Under the pieces are notes generated by a model. It did not search any database and had not been told where the DNA came from. It saw nothing but the letters and a program-made list of their open reading frames with translations. From Saprospiraceae bacterium (GTDB lineage Bacteria; Bacteroidota; Bacteroidia; Chitinophagales; Saprospiraceae), in assembly GCA_030729925.1 (NCBI GenBank), contig JANQWK010000099.1, positions 1 to 64,000 on the forward strand: a DNA stretch of 64,000 bases, in the 5' to 3' direction. Positions 28,026 through 36,185 of the stretch are shown here, in pieces. The position numbers and the translations under genes were made by a program. How positions within the stretch are numbered: position 1 is the stretch's first letter; each line of letters opens with the position of its first letter.

Positions 28026-28757
28026 TTAAAACCTGGAGTCAATATAATAGGGCAACATGGCTCTCCAAGTAGGCCAATCGTGCGGCATATCGGGACCCCA
28101 AATATCCAATTCATGCGGAATGCCTTTTTCGCCAAGCACCCGGCTCAGCGCTGCAGCAGCTTCCGGTTGTTCGTACGAACCGGATCCGGAAAGGATGTGG
28201 ATATGGTTTGCCCTGCGCAACTGGGGCAACCAGGTGTTGTCGTTGAGGTTCGCCAGGTACTGCATCGGAGAATTAAAATAGACATCGTCGTCGTAGTATC
28301 CTTTGGTGTAGGTGGACAGGTCGTAGTTGCCACTCATCGCTATGGTACCGTGTAAAATATCGGGACGCTTGAAATACAAATTCGCGGCATGCAAAGCTCC
28401 CAGCGATGCTCCCGCCGTGATGATGGGGGTTTCTGTGCTGGTTTTGTGGTGGATAAAGGGCACCACCTCGTTAAATACATACTGATTGAATTGCTGGTGG
28501 CGGATAGATTTAGCCCTGGGGTGCATATAGCGGTTGAGCCAGCTCTCCGAGTTGATGCTGTTGATGGAAAATACCTTGATTTTTCCGCCGTCTATGTGCG
28601 GACGCAAGGCATCTATCAGCAGAAAGCGCTCGTATTCTAAATAGTCTGCGGCAGCAGTGGGCAACAAGAGCAGCGCAAAGCCGTAATACCCGTACACTAC
28701 GGTTTGCATTTCCCGATTTAAGGCCGGACTATACCAGGAGTGGATTTCGCGATTCAT
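28026..28757 (-). CDS. Alpha/beta-hydrolase esterase (esterase D-like family)
   Basis: A 243-residue cytosolic protein without a signal peptide. It has the putative esterase fold, with the nucleophile elbow GASLGALHA (about residue 115) and the conserved HDWPTWR at the C terminus providing His. The N-terminal strand segment MQTVVYGYYGFALLLLPTAA and SESWLNRYMHP are typical of short Bacteroidota homologues. The natural ester is unknown. It follows the homocysteine methyltransferase gene by 21 bp and may be the last gene of the ECF/FecR transcription unit. Confidence 0.75.
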   Translation of the reverse strand: MNREIHSWYSPALNREMQTVVYGYYGFALLLLPTAAADYLEYERFLLIDALRPHIDGGKIKVFSINSINSESWLNRYMHPRAKSIRHQQFNQYVFNEVVPFIHHKTSTETPIITAGASLGALHAANLYFKRPDILHGTIAMSGNYDLSTYTKGYYDDDVYFNSPMQYLANLNDNTWLPQLRRANHIHILSGSGSYEQPEAAAALSRVLGEKGIPHELDIWGPDMPHDWPTWRAMLPYYIDSRF

Positions 28758-28778
28758 AAGCTACAATTGATAAGATTT

Positions 28779-29717
28779 TTACAGGGTTTTTAGCTCAGCC
28801 GCAAGTTGTGCAATGAAAGCAGGGTCTGTTCTGCAACATCCTCCTACAATGATAGGTCCCTGCTTCACCCAGCCGATCACGGTCTCCGCTAAATTTACTG
28901 CTTTGTGCTGATCTATCCAACATTTATTGGTACTATCCCAGCTTTCTCCCCGATTGGGATAAGCCAGCAGGGGCTTTTGGGTATGGTTGGCCATGTTGGC
29001 CAAAACCTGACCCGCAAGATCCGCGTTACAGCAGTTGACGCCAACAGCCAATACCGCATCTGACTGGTCGGCAAGGCGGAGGGCTTCCAATAAGGGCTCC
29101 CCACTGACCAAAGTGTCCGCAGTGCTGCAGCTCCAACTCAGCAGGGCGGGAATATCTTTGTACTTTTCCAGGAGTTCCAGATAGACCGCTGTTTCTACCA
29201 GATTGGGACAGGTTTCAAAGGCGAGGAAGTCTGGGCTTGCAGCCAAAAAAGCACATAGCCGCTCTTCGTGAAAATGGTATAGCGCTGCCTTGTTCACGGG
29301 ATAGTTTCCGGTATATTCAGCTCCATTGGCCAGGTAGGCGCCGTAAGGTCCAACCGATGCCCCAACGAGCGGGGTGTCCTCCAGAGACGGTCTGTCTGCT
29401 ATCCAATTATTCCTGGCCTCCATAGCCAGCCCAACCCCTTTTTCCAGGGTGGCAAGTGCCGCAGGTTTGTCCAGACCGTATCGCATAAAACCCGCTACAC
29501 TGGCCTGGTAAGTGCCACTCAGGATGAGATCCGCCCCTGCATTCAAATAGTCGGTGTGTACCTGCCGGACCAGCTCGGGATGCTCGATCAAAGCACGGGC
29601 AGACCATAACTCATGGTTCAAATCCAATCCATAGCGTTCCAGCTCTGTGGCAAATCCTCCATCCAAAATCAATACCTGCCGTTTGGCCAACAGCCTTTGC
29701 AAATCATTCATGCGCAT
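28779..29717 (-). CDS. mmuM: Homocysteine S-methyltransferase
   Basis: A 312-residue cobalamin-independent methyltransferase that makes methionine from homocysteine, usually with S-methylmethionine as donor. The barrel begins LILDGGFATELERYG, and the zinc-binding cysteines are visible in VGVNCCNAD and GGCCRTDP near the C terminus. I take the ATG at 29717, which overlaps the stop of the STN/repeat gene by one base (TGATG); an ATG at 29711 is also possible. The coupling to an ECF/FecR signalling gene is unusual for this enzyme. Whether this homologue prefers S-methylmethionine or another donor cannot be told from sequence. Confidence 0.88.
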   Translation of the reverse strand: MRMNDLQRLLAKRQVLILDGGFATELERYGLDLNHELWSARALIEHPELVRQVHTDYLNAGADLILSGTYQASVAGFMRYGLDKPAALATLEKGVGLAMEARNNWIADRPSLEDTPLVGASVGPYGAYLANGAEYTGNYPVNKAALYHFHEERLCAFLAASPDFLAFETCPNLVETAVYLELLEKYKDIPALLSWSCSTADTLVSGEPLLEALRLADQSDAVLAVGVNCCNADLAGQVLANMANHTQKPLLAYPNRGESWDSTNKCWIDQHKAVNLAETVIGWVKQGPIIVGGCCRTDPAFIAQLAAELKTL

Positions 29718-31369
29718 CAAAATCTTAGTCCGGCATTAAATCCAATCCAGAATTTCCGGTTGAGCCCCTGCTCGTCCGTCTCCTCGTACAAGGTATAGGG
29801 CACAAAAGCAGAACCATAGGTATCCGTTTCGGGGTCATACCTGCGGGAAAACATGAGATTGGCGGTAGGTCCCGCAAAAATGCCAAAGCGCCGACCCAAA
29901 CCTGCCTCCAGAAGGCAGCGAAATTGGTTCAACAGGTGCAAGTCATCAAACCACGGCCGGTCTTCCCGAATCTGTGCGCTGAGCAGTTCCAAATTGAGCA
30001 AATACCGTTTTCCCAGACGGGGAGCCGTACCAATTCCATAACCCAATCCCCAAAGATTGCCCTCCTTCCCGCTTCGCAGGCCGAGGTAAAAAATATTGTA
30101 AAACACCCGGGCTCCCGGCTTGATCGCTACCCCAGTGGTCAATAGTTCCCCCGTTGCAATTTCTATGCGATTGTAACCATTTTTGACCAAAGTCAAAAAA
30201 CCAAAAGGCATTCCCCCACTCACCGTTTCCGATATGTTCACCAATCCAAATTGAAATCCCCGAAGGACCGTTGAACGATTGAGCAACAGACTCATCTGCG
30301 CTTTTTCGACCTCCCTGGCGTGGTTAAACAGCAAGGCCAGCTGGGTGCGCACATCCCCCAATGCGATGTTGGTCAGCCCCGATACCTGTAAACCCGCAAC
30401 GTTGCCGGCGCTCCGGTTAAACAACCCGGCAGCCTGCAAACCGGCCACATTGCCCGAAGAGAGGTTAAACCCACCGGTCAGCTGCACAGCCGGACCACCA
30501 CCCGAATGGTTAAATAAAGTTGCAACCTGAATCCCGTCCACCTTGCCCCGACTCACATTAAAGACACCCGCAAACTGCATCCCCTGAACACTGCCATTGA
30601 CCATATTACCCACACCCGCCAATTGAAGCCCTACCACGTTTTTACGGATATGGTTGAGCAATCCACCTACCTCAAAGCCATTGACCCCGCCGTTGGTGCC
30701 CCAAACAACATTGACCGACAAGCGATTGGTCATGCGCTGACTGTTGAAAGCGTTGGTCCCTACAAATGGCAATAACGAAACCTGTGCCAAACGACTTTTT
30801 CCCTTCGATATGACCAATGCTATGCGCCGCAAGGGGTCGCGGACATCCCCGGCTACTACAACGGGAGCCGGCGTAGGTACCAAAGGCAATAAGTCGTTGA
30901 ATGGCGGCGGTCGCTTCATCAGGATCGCCAAACGTTCTGCAGCATCCGGTACCGGATACAGCGGCGACAACTGTGGCACCTCCGATGCCAAAGGCAGCAC
31001 CGGTAAAGTCCGAAAAGTGATTTTAGACAAGCGCCGCACATTTTTTTTCCGAAGGACAAATTGCGATTCTATTCGCGCAAAGGTGACCCCTACTTTATCT
31101 AACAGTTGTTCCAGTGCCACTTCAAATGTTGCACCGGCTGCCTGATGGGTCACTTTCCTGTCCACCGCAATAAAATCACTGCTATAGCTGAAATTTACTC
31201 CGTATGTACGCGAGATATCCGACAGTACCTCCTCCAGCTGGGCTTCTCGATAATCCCAATGGGCCAACGGACTCGCTTGGGCAAACAAAAATTGCCCTAC
31301 GATACCTACCAACGCCAATACTGCCAAGAGTCGGGTCAAAAACATAAGTGGCCGTGCTTTGGGCTTCAT
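29717..31369 (-). CDS. STN-domain protein with LA_2272-type surface repeats
   Basis: A 550-residue exported protein. After a signal peptide (MKPKARPLMFLTRLL..., ending FAQ) comes an STN domain (about 30-110; HWDYREAQLEEVLSDISRTY ... FSYSSDFIAVDRKV), the domain that contacts FecR in TonB-dependent signalling receptors. A linker (about 110-190) leads to roughly ten repeats of about 20 residues with the pattern GLQxAGxFNxxxGxVxG, which match LA_2272 surface repeats, and then a beta-strand-rich C terminus ending in phenylalanine (GFNAGLRF), as in outer-membrane barrels. No TonB plug or receptor barrel is present. The ATG at 31369 overlaps the FecR stop (ATGA). This strongly suggests it is the partner of the upstream ECF/FecR pair (inference). 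Confidence 0.82.
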   Translation of the reverse strand: MKPKARPLMFLTRLLAVLALVGIVGQFLFAQASPLAHWDYREAQLEEVLSDISRTYGVNFSYSSDFIAVDRKVTHQAAGATFEVALEQLLDKVGVTFARIESQFVLRKKNVRRLSKITFRTLPVLPLASEVPQLSPLYPVPDAAERLAILMKRPPPFNDLLPLVPTPAPVVVAGDVRDPLRRIALVISKGKSRLAQVSLLPFVGTNAFNSQRMTNRLSVNVVWGTNGGVNGFEVGGLLNHIRKNVVGLQLAGVGNMVNGSVQGMQFAGVFNVSRGKVDGIQVATLFNHSGGGPAVQLTGGFNLSSGNVAGLQAAGLFNRSAGNVAGLQVSGLTNIALGDVRTQLALLFNHAREVEKAQMSLLLNRSTVLRGFQFGLVNISETVSGGMPFGFLTLVKNGYNRIEIATGELLTTGVAIKPGARVFYNIFYLGLRSGKEGNLWGLGYGIGTAPRLGKRYLLNLELLSAQIREDRPWFDDLHLLNQFRCLLEAGLGRRFGIFAGPTANLMFSRRYDPETDTYGSAFVPYTLYEETDEQGLNRKFWIGFNAGLRF

Positions 31370-32358
31370 CGCGGGCAACCCGCTCCGGAAATGCGGTACA
31401 CCCCGTTTTGCTGAACTTCGTATTTTAAATCCATCGCCAGCGCAATCGCATCCAAGATATCCGTGACGCGTGGCGTGACAAAGGTACCGTAAAAATGGCA
31501 ATTTAGGATAGCGGGGTGGTCAACCTCAATCTCAATGCCAAAATGCTGCTCCAGGTCATGGACAACATCGGCCATGCGGGTATCCGAAAATACAAGGGTA
31601 TCCGATTTCCAGGACAACATATTGGCTTCCCGAATTTTCACCTCCTCCAAAATCGCCTGCTCCTTGTCGTATTTTCCGGCCATGCCGGCTGTCAATACCA
31701 TGGGCACAAGCACTTCGTCTGCTTTCCCCCAACTTACCGCCCCTTCTACCACAAACAATTGCTGCTCGGGTTCATCCGCATAAGCCCGCACGAGAAAACT
31801 CGTGCCCAGCACCCGAACCTGGGTTTCGCCACAAGCAATGATAAACGGGCGCGTCACCTGGCGCGTCACCTCAAAAAAAGCCTCCCCCGACAGCCGCACC
31901 CTTCGCTCGCGATCCGTTTCCACAAATTCCAGCCTGCTGCTGCCATTTAAGGTAACCACAGAACCATCCGATAACTCAAGGATCCTTTTTTCCGAAGGAG
32001 CAGTTTCCACCAAAAGTGTTGGCATCGCCACAGGTTCCACCACAAATTGCCGCAGCAGAAAAGCAAATACCACCAGAAAAAGCAAAGCAGCCGCCAACCA
32101 TAACAAGGGATGACGATGCAGGCGCAAACGGGGTTTGTCCACCGCAATACTTTGCTCCAGTCGCGCCCATGCTGCCGAAACATCTACCGGGGACGAAGGC
32201 GCGCTACTGCTGATCTCCCAAACCGCTTCCATGTCCTTCAGCAAGGTTCGGTTAGCCGCATCCTCCGACAACCAGGCACGCAGCTGTTGTTCTTCTCCGG
32301 GGGAAATATTTCCGGACAAGCGCTTAGCAATCAGATCGGTATAAAAATCCTGGTTCAT
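31366..32358 (-). CDS. FecR family anti-sigma factor
   Basis: A 330-residue inner-membrane protein. A cytosolic N-terminal helical segment (about 1-80; sigma-binding) is followed by one membrane helix (LLWLAAALLFLVVFAFLL, about 88-106), the periplasmic FecR domain (LELSDGSVVTLNGSSRLEF ... GEAFFEVTRQVTRPFII ... VLGTSFLVRAY) and a C-terminal STN-like DUF4974 domain (LVFSDTRMADVVHDLEQHFG). The ATG at 32358 is preferred over a TTG 15 bases upstream. It lies 48 bp after the ECF sigma gene and overlaps the STN/repeat gene by four bases. It should hold the sigma factor inactive until a signal arrives from the outer membrane. Confidence 0.92.
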   Translation of the reverse strand: MNQDFYTDLIAKRLSGNISPGEEQQLRAWLSEDAANRTLLKDMEAVWEISSSAPSSPVDVSAAWARLEQSIAVDKPRLRLHRHPLLWLAAALLFLVVFAFLLRQFVVEPVAMPTLLVETAPSEKRILELSDGSVVTLNGSSRLEFVETDRERRVRLSGEAFFEVTRQVTRPFIIACGETQVRVLGTSFLVRAYADEPEQQLFVVEGAVSWGKADEVLVPMVLTAGMAGKYDKEQAILEEVKIREANMLSWKSDTLVFSDTRMADVVHDLEQHFGIEIEVDHPAILNCHFYGTFVTPRVTDILDAIALAMDLKYEVQQNGVYRISGAGCPR

Positions 32359-32406
32359 GATCCCCTTTTTCAATTAAAGTATGATGCAAAATCAGGCAGG
32401 CTACCC

Positions 32407-32961
32407 CTATTCGGGCTTGTGCACATACCCATACATTTTTTCGCGAAGCAGACGCAAGGCCTTGCCCATTTGGTTTTCTACGGTCTTCACCGAAATCTCC
32501 AACGCATCGGCAATTTCCTGGTAACTCATCCCTTCAAATCGGCTCAAGCGGAAGATCAAGCCGCAGCGCTCCGGCAAAGATCCTATCGCCTGCTCGACCA
32601 ACAGCTGCAGTTCCCCATCCAACAATAAGTGATCCGGCTTTTCGGCGGCAGGCGCAGCCTGATCCAACGGCAGTTCATCGGAAAAAGAGATTTTCCTGCT
32701 GCGCAAAAAACCCAAAGCCTGATTCAGCGCCATCTTGCGGAGGTACGGCACCAGCGAAAAGCGGATGTCTATGTCGTGCCGCTTGTCCCAAAACCGAATA
32801 AAAACCTCCTGCGCCAGATCCTCTGCCACGGCAGTATCATTGACCACCCGCACAATCGTATGCAAAACCAGCGGATATACCGCCTCAAAAATTTGCTTCA
32901 AAGCCCGGGTGTCGTTTTTTTTCAGTGCCGACAGTAGCCTTTCCTCTTCTTTTGGTGTCAT
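32407..32961 (-). CDS. ECF RNA polymerase sigma-70 factor (FecI-like, Bacteroidota type)
   Basis: A 184-residue sigma factor. Region 2 is seen at VAEDLAQEVFIRFWDKR (about 46-62) and the region 4 helix-turn-helix at FEGMSYQEIADALEISVKTV (about 140-160), separated by a variable linker. This is the size and layout of the ECF group that works with FecR in Bacteroidota. It heads the minus-strand unit ECF-FecR-STN/repeat-mmuM-esterase. It is probably autoregulated, as usual for this group, but I did not identify its own promoter motif in the 139-bp divergent gap. Confidence 0.92.
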   Translation of the reverse strand: MTPKEEERLLSALKKNDTRALKQIFEAVYPLVLHTIVRVVNDTAVAEDLAQEVFIRFWDKRHDIDIRFSLVPYLRKMALNQALGFLRSRKISFSDELPLDQAAPAAEKPDHLLLDGELQLLVEQAIGSLPERCGLIFRLSRFEGMSYQEIADALEISVKTVENQMGKALRLLREKMYGYVHKPE

Positions 32962-33100
32962 ACCACAAAAATCCTGGTTTTACCCCGTGCCAAAGCGAGG
33001 CTTGCTCAATTTACCCGGCAAAATTATTATTCCAAACCTTGATTGCCGATATTTGATTAATTTTAACGCTCGTAAATTTAATGATCATTAATCTGTCTGT

Positions 33101-33715
33101 ATGTTTTTAATAAATATTTATCTGCGCTTCGCGCTAATGGCGGTCCTCATAATTGGTGGATCCATCCTCGCTACCCTGGTCAGCTTTTGGTATGCCCTGC
33201 CCTTTATCCTTATCGGGATCACCCTCCTCGTGGGATACCTGCTGCTGGGAACCGTTCAGTCGGCCGCCAACCTGATGCAGGCCGGAGATTTTGAAAAAAC
33301 CGAGCAACGACTCAACCTTACCTTCTTCCCCAAGTGGTTGTATTCCACTAACCGCGCCTACTATTTTATGATCAAAGGCTCTATCGCCCTGGCCAACAAG
33401 AATATGGAGGAAGGCGAAGCCCTGCTTAAAAAGGCACAGGAAATTGACCTGCCCAGCGACAATGAACGCGCCATGCTGGAACTGCAACTGGCTAATATCA
33501 ATGCCAATAAAAACAAATGGAAACAGGCGCAAATCCATTTTCGCAACGCCAAACAGTTCAAGGTTACCGAACCCGCTATCAAAGAACAACTCAAACAGTT
33601 TGAAAAAGCGCTCCAAAATCTCGGACAGTCCCAGTCCGTGTCGAGAATGGGCGGTATGAAAGGGAGTATGATGATCCGCCCAGGCGGCAAAAGAAAGCGC
33701 CCAAAAATGAGATAA
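33101..33715 (+). CDS. Small membrane protein with TPR-like region
   Basis: A 204-residue protein of unrecognised specific function. Two membrane helices at the N terminus (about 4-27 and 32-50; AVLIIGGSILATLVSFWYAL and ILIGITLLVGYLLLG) are followed by a cytosolic helical region with TPR-like pairs (about 50-170; YYFMIKGSIALANKNMEEGE) and a basic Met/Gly-rich tail (MGGMKGSMMIRPGGKRKRP). It is transcribed divergently from the ECF sigma gene. A possible promoter is TTTG then TAAATTTA upstream of the start. The basic tail could bind nucleic acid or phospholipid, which is speculation. Confidence 0.7.
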   Translation: MFLINIYLRFALMAVLIIGGSILATLVSFWYALPFILIGITLLVGYLLLGTVQSAANLMQAGDFEKTEQRLNLTFFPKWLYSTNRAYYFMIKGSIALANKNMEEGEALLKKAQEIDLPSDNERAMLELQLANINANKNKWKQAQIHFRNAKQFKVTEPAIKEQLKQFEKALQNLGQSQSVSRMGGMKGSMMIRPGGKRKRPKMR

Positions 33716-33747
33716 ATTCCTTTTTTTGAAAAAAGTCTTTCGAAAAA

Positions 33748-33817
33748 GGTTACGTTAAGTACCTCTAAAGGAATTAATTAGGGTCAGGTGGAAGTCACCT
33801 TAAGGTGGCTTCCACCT
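33748..33817 (-). repeat. Dispersed palindromic repeat, copy 4 (inverted orientation)
   Basis: The palindrome AGGTGGAAGTCACCTT (33786-33801) / AAGGTGGCTTCCACCT (33802-33817) has its tail on the left, starting at GGTTAC (33748), so it is inverted relative to the other copies. It lies in the convergent gap between the small TPR membrane-protein gene and the BtuB-like gene. It differs from copies 2 and 3 at paired positions that keep the stem. Confidence 0.75.
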
Positions 33818-33917
33818 TTACTAAAAAAATCGGTTTTTTCCAAAATTTTCTTCGTCATCTTCCGGACAAATATGGACTTTTCCCGATTTTCCCTCCTTCC
33901 CCTATCATTTTGGCAAA

Positions 33918-35810
33918 CTAAAAACTCCACTGCACCCCAAACAGCAGGTTGCGCCCCAGGGAGGTAAATCCATAAACCTCCTGAAACTGCTGGTTACCCA
34001 TATTCTTGAGATCGAGATAGGTTTTTATTTTCCCCGGCAGGGGTTCCCAGGAAACATAGACATTCAGCAGGTTGTAAGCAGATAGTTCGACCGATTCCGC
34101 CGTGTAAAAGTTGGCGGGATTGAAAAACAAGTCCTGCCGATCTCCTATGTGCTGCCATTGTACGTCAAGGTTCCAGCGCCGACCCACCTGGTAGTTAATG
34201 CCCAAAGCCCACTGGTGTTCCGGCCGCCTGAACAGGTTGTTGTAGGTGGTATCCCGACCCGCCGCAAGGGGTGTCCGCACCTGCCCGTTCAGCCAGTTCC
34301 AGTTGACCCGAACCCGAACCCGCTCGTGTACGCGGGCCTGCGCATCCAGCTCCATCCCCCGGTCTTCCTGCCTGCTTTGGTTGAAAAACCCTTTGAAGTA
34401 GTCGTAGGCAATCAGGTTGCTAATGTCCCGCCGAAAATAGGCTACCTGGATGTAGAGCGGGTCGCCCGGAAAGGCATATTGAATCCCACTTTCAAACGAT
34501 TGACTGAGCTGTGGCTCAAGTGCGGGGTTGGCCCCAAATTGTCCGTAGAGCTGCGACAGGTTGGGCGCCTTGAATCCCGTGGTGTAACTGCCAAACAGCC
34601 GCCAGTCCTCGCTAAAATGGTAGTTGGCCGCAAAACTGACATTGTGGTTCCAGCCAAAACTGCTGTGGCGATTGACCCTGTACCCCGCTTCCGCGGAAAA
34701 AGGTCCCTTGCGCCGGAGCAGTGCACTTAGATACCCACTCCAAATATGGGCATCCGGATCGGCCTCCTGTGCCAAGGGATCTATCATTTTCAGGCGCTGC
34801 CCGTGGATACCCCCCATCCATTGCACCCAGTCTCCCGGAAGATACGACAACCACAAATCAAGCTGCTGCAGATAACCCCTGAAATCCGATACCCCCCATG
34901 CCGTTTCAAAGCGCCTGTCGGTATCCATGTGGCTGAGGTTCAACTTCCCCTCCAGCTTGTCCTTCTTGTAAGCCGCCGTCAACCCAGTATGGAACAACCC
35001 CGAAGCATAGGTGTTAGCAGCATCCGTAAATGCTCCGTCGTCAAAATCTCCCTCAAATTGCTGATCTCGGACGAATCCCCTGAAATTCAAGGCCTCCGTA
35101 GCTCGAAACCCCAGATCCACCCCCAACGAGCGCTGGGTAAATCCGTCGCGGTCAAATACCAGAGTCGGATCCTGATCCAACGCTTCCGACAAACCCTCCG
35201 TGCCACGGGATTCAAGGTCTGCTTTGTAATCAAAACGCCCCAAACGGCCGCGGACACCCCCGCCGGCCTGATAGCTGTTCAGCGAACCCCAACCCCCGCG
35301 AAGGTACCCGGCCAAAGGCTCCGCACTCGCCCCACGCGTCACCAGGTTAATCACCCCGCTGACGGCGTCCGACCCGTAAAGGGTAGAATGACTCCCCTTG
35401 AGAATTTCTATCCGCTCAAACTGACCCGCATTCAACAGGCGAAGATCTATCGCTCCCCCTACCCCCGATGCGTCCAACAAGGGCTGTCCATCAATCAAAA
35501 TTAAAGTAAACTCACTCCCCGCTCCCCGGATGTACAAACTTTTATCTTTGCCGGGGTTGCTGTATGCACCATTGACCAAAATCCCGGCCTCCTCCTGCAG
35601 AATCTGCGCCAGGTCCTTGCCGCTTTGCCGCTCCAATACCTCCCGCGAAATGATCGTGACCGGCTTGACCGTGGATCGCATGGCAACGGGTGTCTTGGAG
35701 TGCACCACCACGACCTCCTCCAATGCTATCGTATCCGCCTGCTGACTATGCGATAACTGCCAAAAAAATACTTGAAAAAATACCATGAAACATCGAATGG
35801 TTCGGCTCAT
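33918..35810 (-). CDS. btuB: TonB-dependent outer-membrane receptor, BtuB-like (cobalamin/corrinoid)
   Basis: A 630-residue outer-membrane receptor. A signal peptide (ending SHSQ) precedes a TonB-box-like segment (ALEEVVVVHSK), a plug domain (about 45-155; SLYIRGAGSEFTLILIDGQP ... RIEILKGSHSTLYGSDAVSG) and a 22-strand-type barrel ending in FGVQWSF. The assignment to B12 rests on the cobalamin riboswitch in its leader (35941-36100) together with a plug resembling BtuB. It should import cobalamin or a related corrinoid with TonB energy. The start codon lies in a hairpin (35806-35838) that may be the switch output. No BtuF/C/D genes are nearby in the window. Confidence 0.88.
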   Translation of the reverse strand: MSRTIRCFMVFFQVFFWQLSHSQQADTIALEEVVVVHSKTPVAMRSTVKPVTIISREVLERQSGKDLAQILQEEAGILVNGAYSNPGKDKSLYIRGAGSEFTLILIDGQPLLDASGVGGAIDLRLLNAGQFERIEILKGSHSTLYGSDAVSGVINLVTRGASAEPLAGYLRGGWGSLNSYQAGGGVRGRLGRFDYKADLESRGTEGLSEALDQDPTLVFDRDGFTQRSLGVDLGFRATEALNFRGFVRDQQFEGDFDDGAFTDAANTYASGLFHTGLTAAYKKDKLEGKLNLSHMDTDRRFETAWGVSDFRGYLQQLDLWLSYLPGDWVQWMGGIHGQRLKMIDPLAQEADPDAHIWSGYLSALLRRKGPFSAEAGYRVNRHSSFGWNHNVSFAANYHFSEDWRLFGSYTTGFKAPNLSQLYGQFGANPALEPQLSQSFESGIQYAFPGDPLYIQVAYFRRDISNLIAYDYFKGFFNQSRQEDRGMELDAQARVHERVRVRVNWNWLNGQVRTPLAAGRDTTYNNLFRRPEHQWALGINYQVGRRWNLDVQWQHIGDRQDLFFNPANFYTAESVELSAYNLLNVYVSWEPLPGKIKTYLDLKNMGNQQFQEVYGFTSLGRNLLFGVQWSF

Positions 35811-35838
35811 TTTTTGTGTGTTGTGGTTAAAAAATGAG
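35806..35838 (-). promoter_or_regulatory. Hairpin covering the btuB start codon (possible riboswitch expression platform)
   Basis: In the mRNA, CTCATTTTTT (35838-35829) can pair perfectly over 10 bp with AAAAAATGAG (35815-35806), which contains the start codon and the A-rich ribosome-entry region. The loop is 13 bases. I see no terminator with a T-run in the leader, so translational control is the more likely output. Confidence 0.55.
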
Positions 35839-35940
35839 GCTGAACGGCAAGAGCATGACAGGAATGGGCACGGACAGATCAGCGACCTACCCGGGAAGAT
35901 TGCACATCCTTGACTTTTCCTCCGAAAGCCTGAATGAAAA

Positions 35941-36100
35941 TCGCCTGGCAGGTCTTCTGACTCGCTTCACTTCAGACGCCTTCCCATTTCGATCCGAAAC
36001 AGTGGCTACGATTGCCTGAAGCTGGTTGGAAGCTCACAGCAGCGGGGACTGTCCCGGATTTACACCGGGTTCCCTTTTAAGATACCGCAAAACAGCATCA
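35941..36100 (-). ncRNA. Cobalamin riboswitch (B12 element)
   Basis: Read on the minus strand, the leader holds in order AAAAGGGAA (near 36078-36070), GGTGTAAATCCGGGACAG, a GCCACTG motif (36006-36000), GGGAAGGCG, and the B12 box AGTCAGAAGACCTGCC (35962-35947). These are the conserved blocks of the AdoCbl-type riboswitch. It sits 131 bases upstream of the BtuB-like start codon and should repress uptake when cobalamin is plentiful. End points are approximate. Confidence 0.92.
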
Positions 36101-36185
36101 CCAGAACAACATCAAACCTACGTCATTTTCCCAGAAACCCCAACTTCCGTTTTTCAAGATCATGTTGGTAACTACACGGAAAAGG

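Noticed and set aside
33719-33749. A/T-rich inverted repeat after the TPR membrane-protein gene
   Set aside because: The stem is almost wholly A-T and overlaps the start of repeat copy 4; a terminator cannot be supported.
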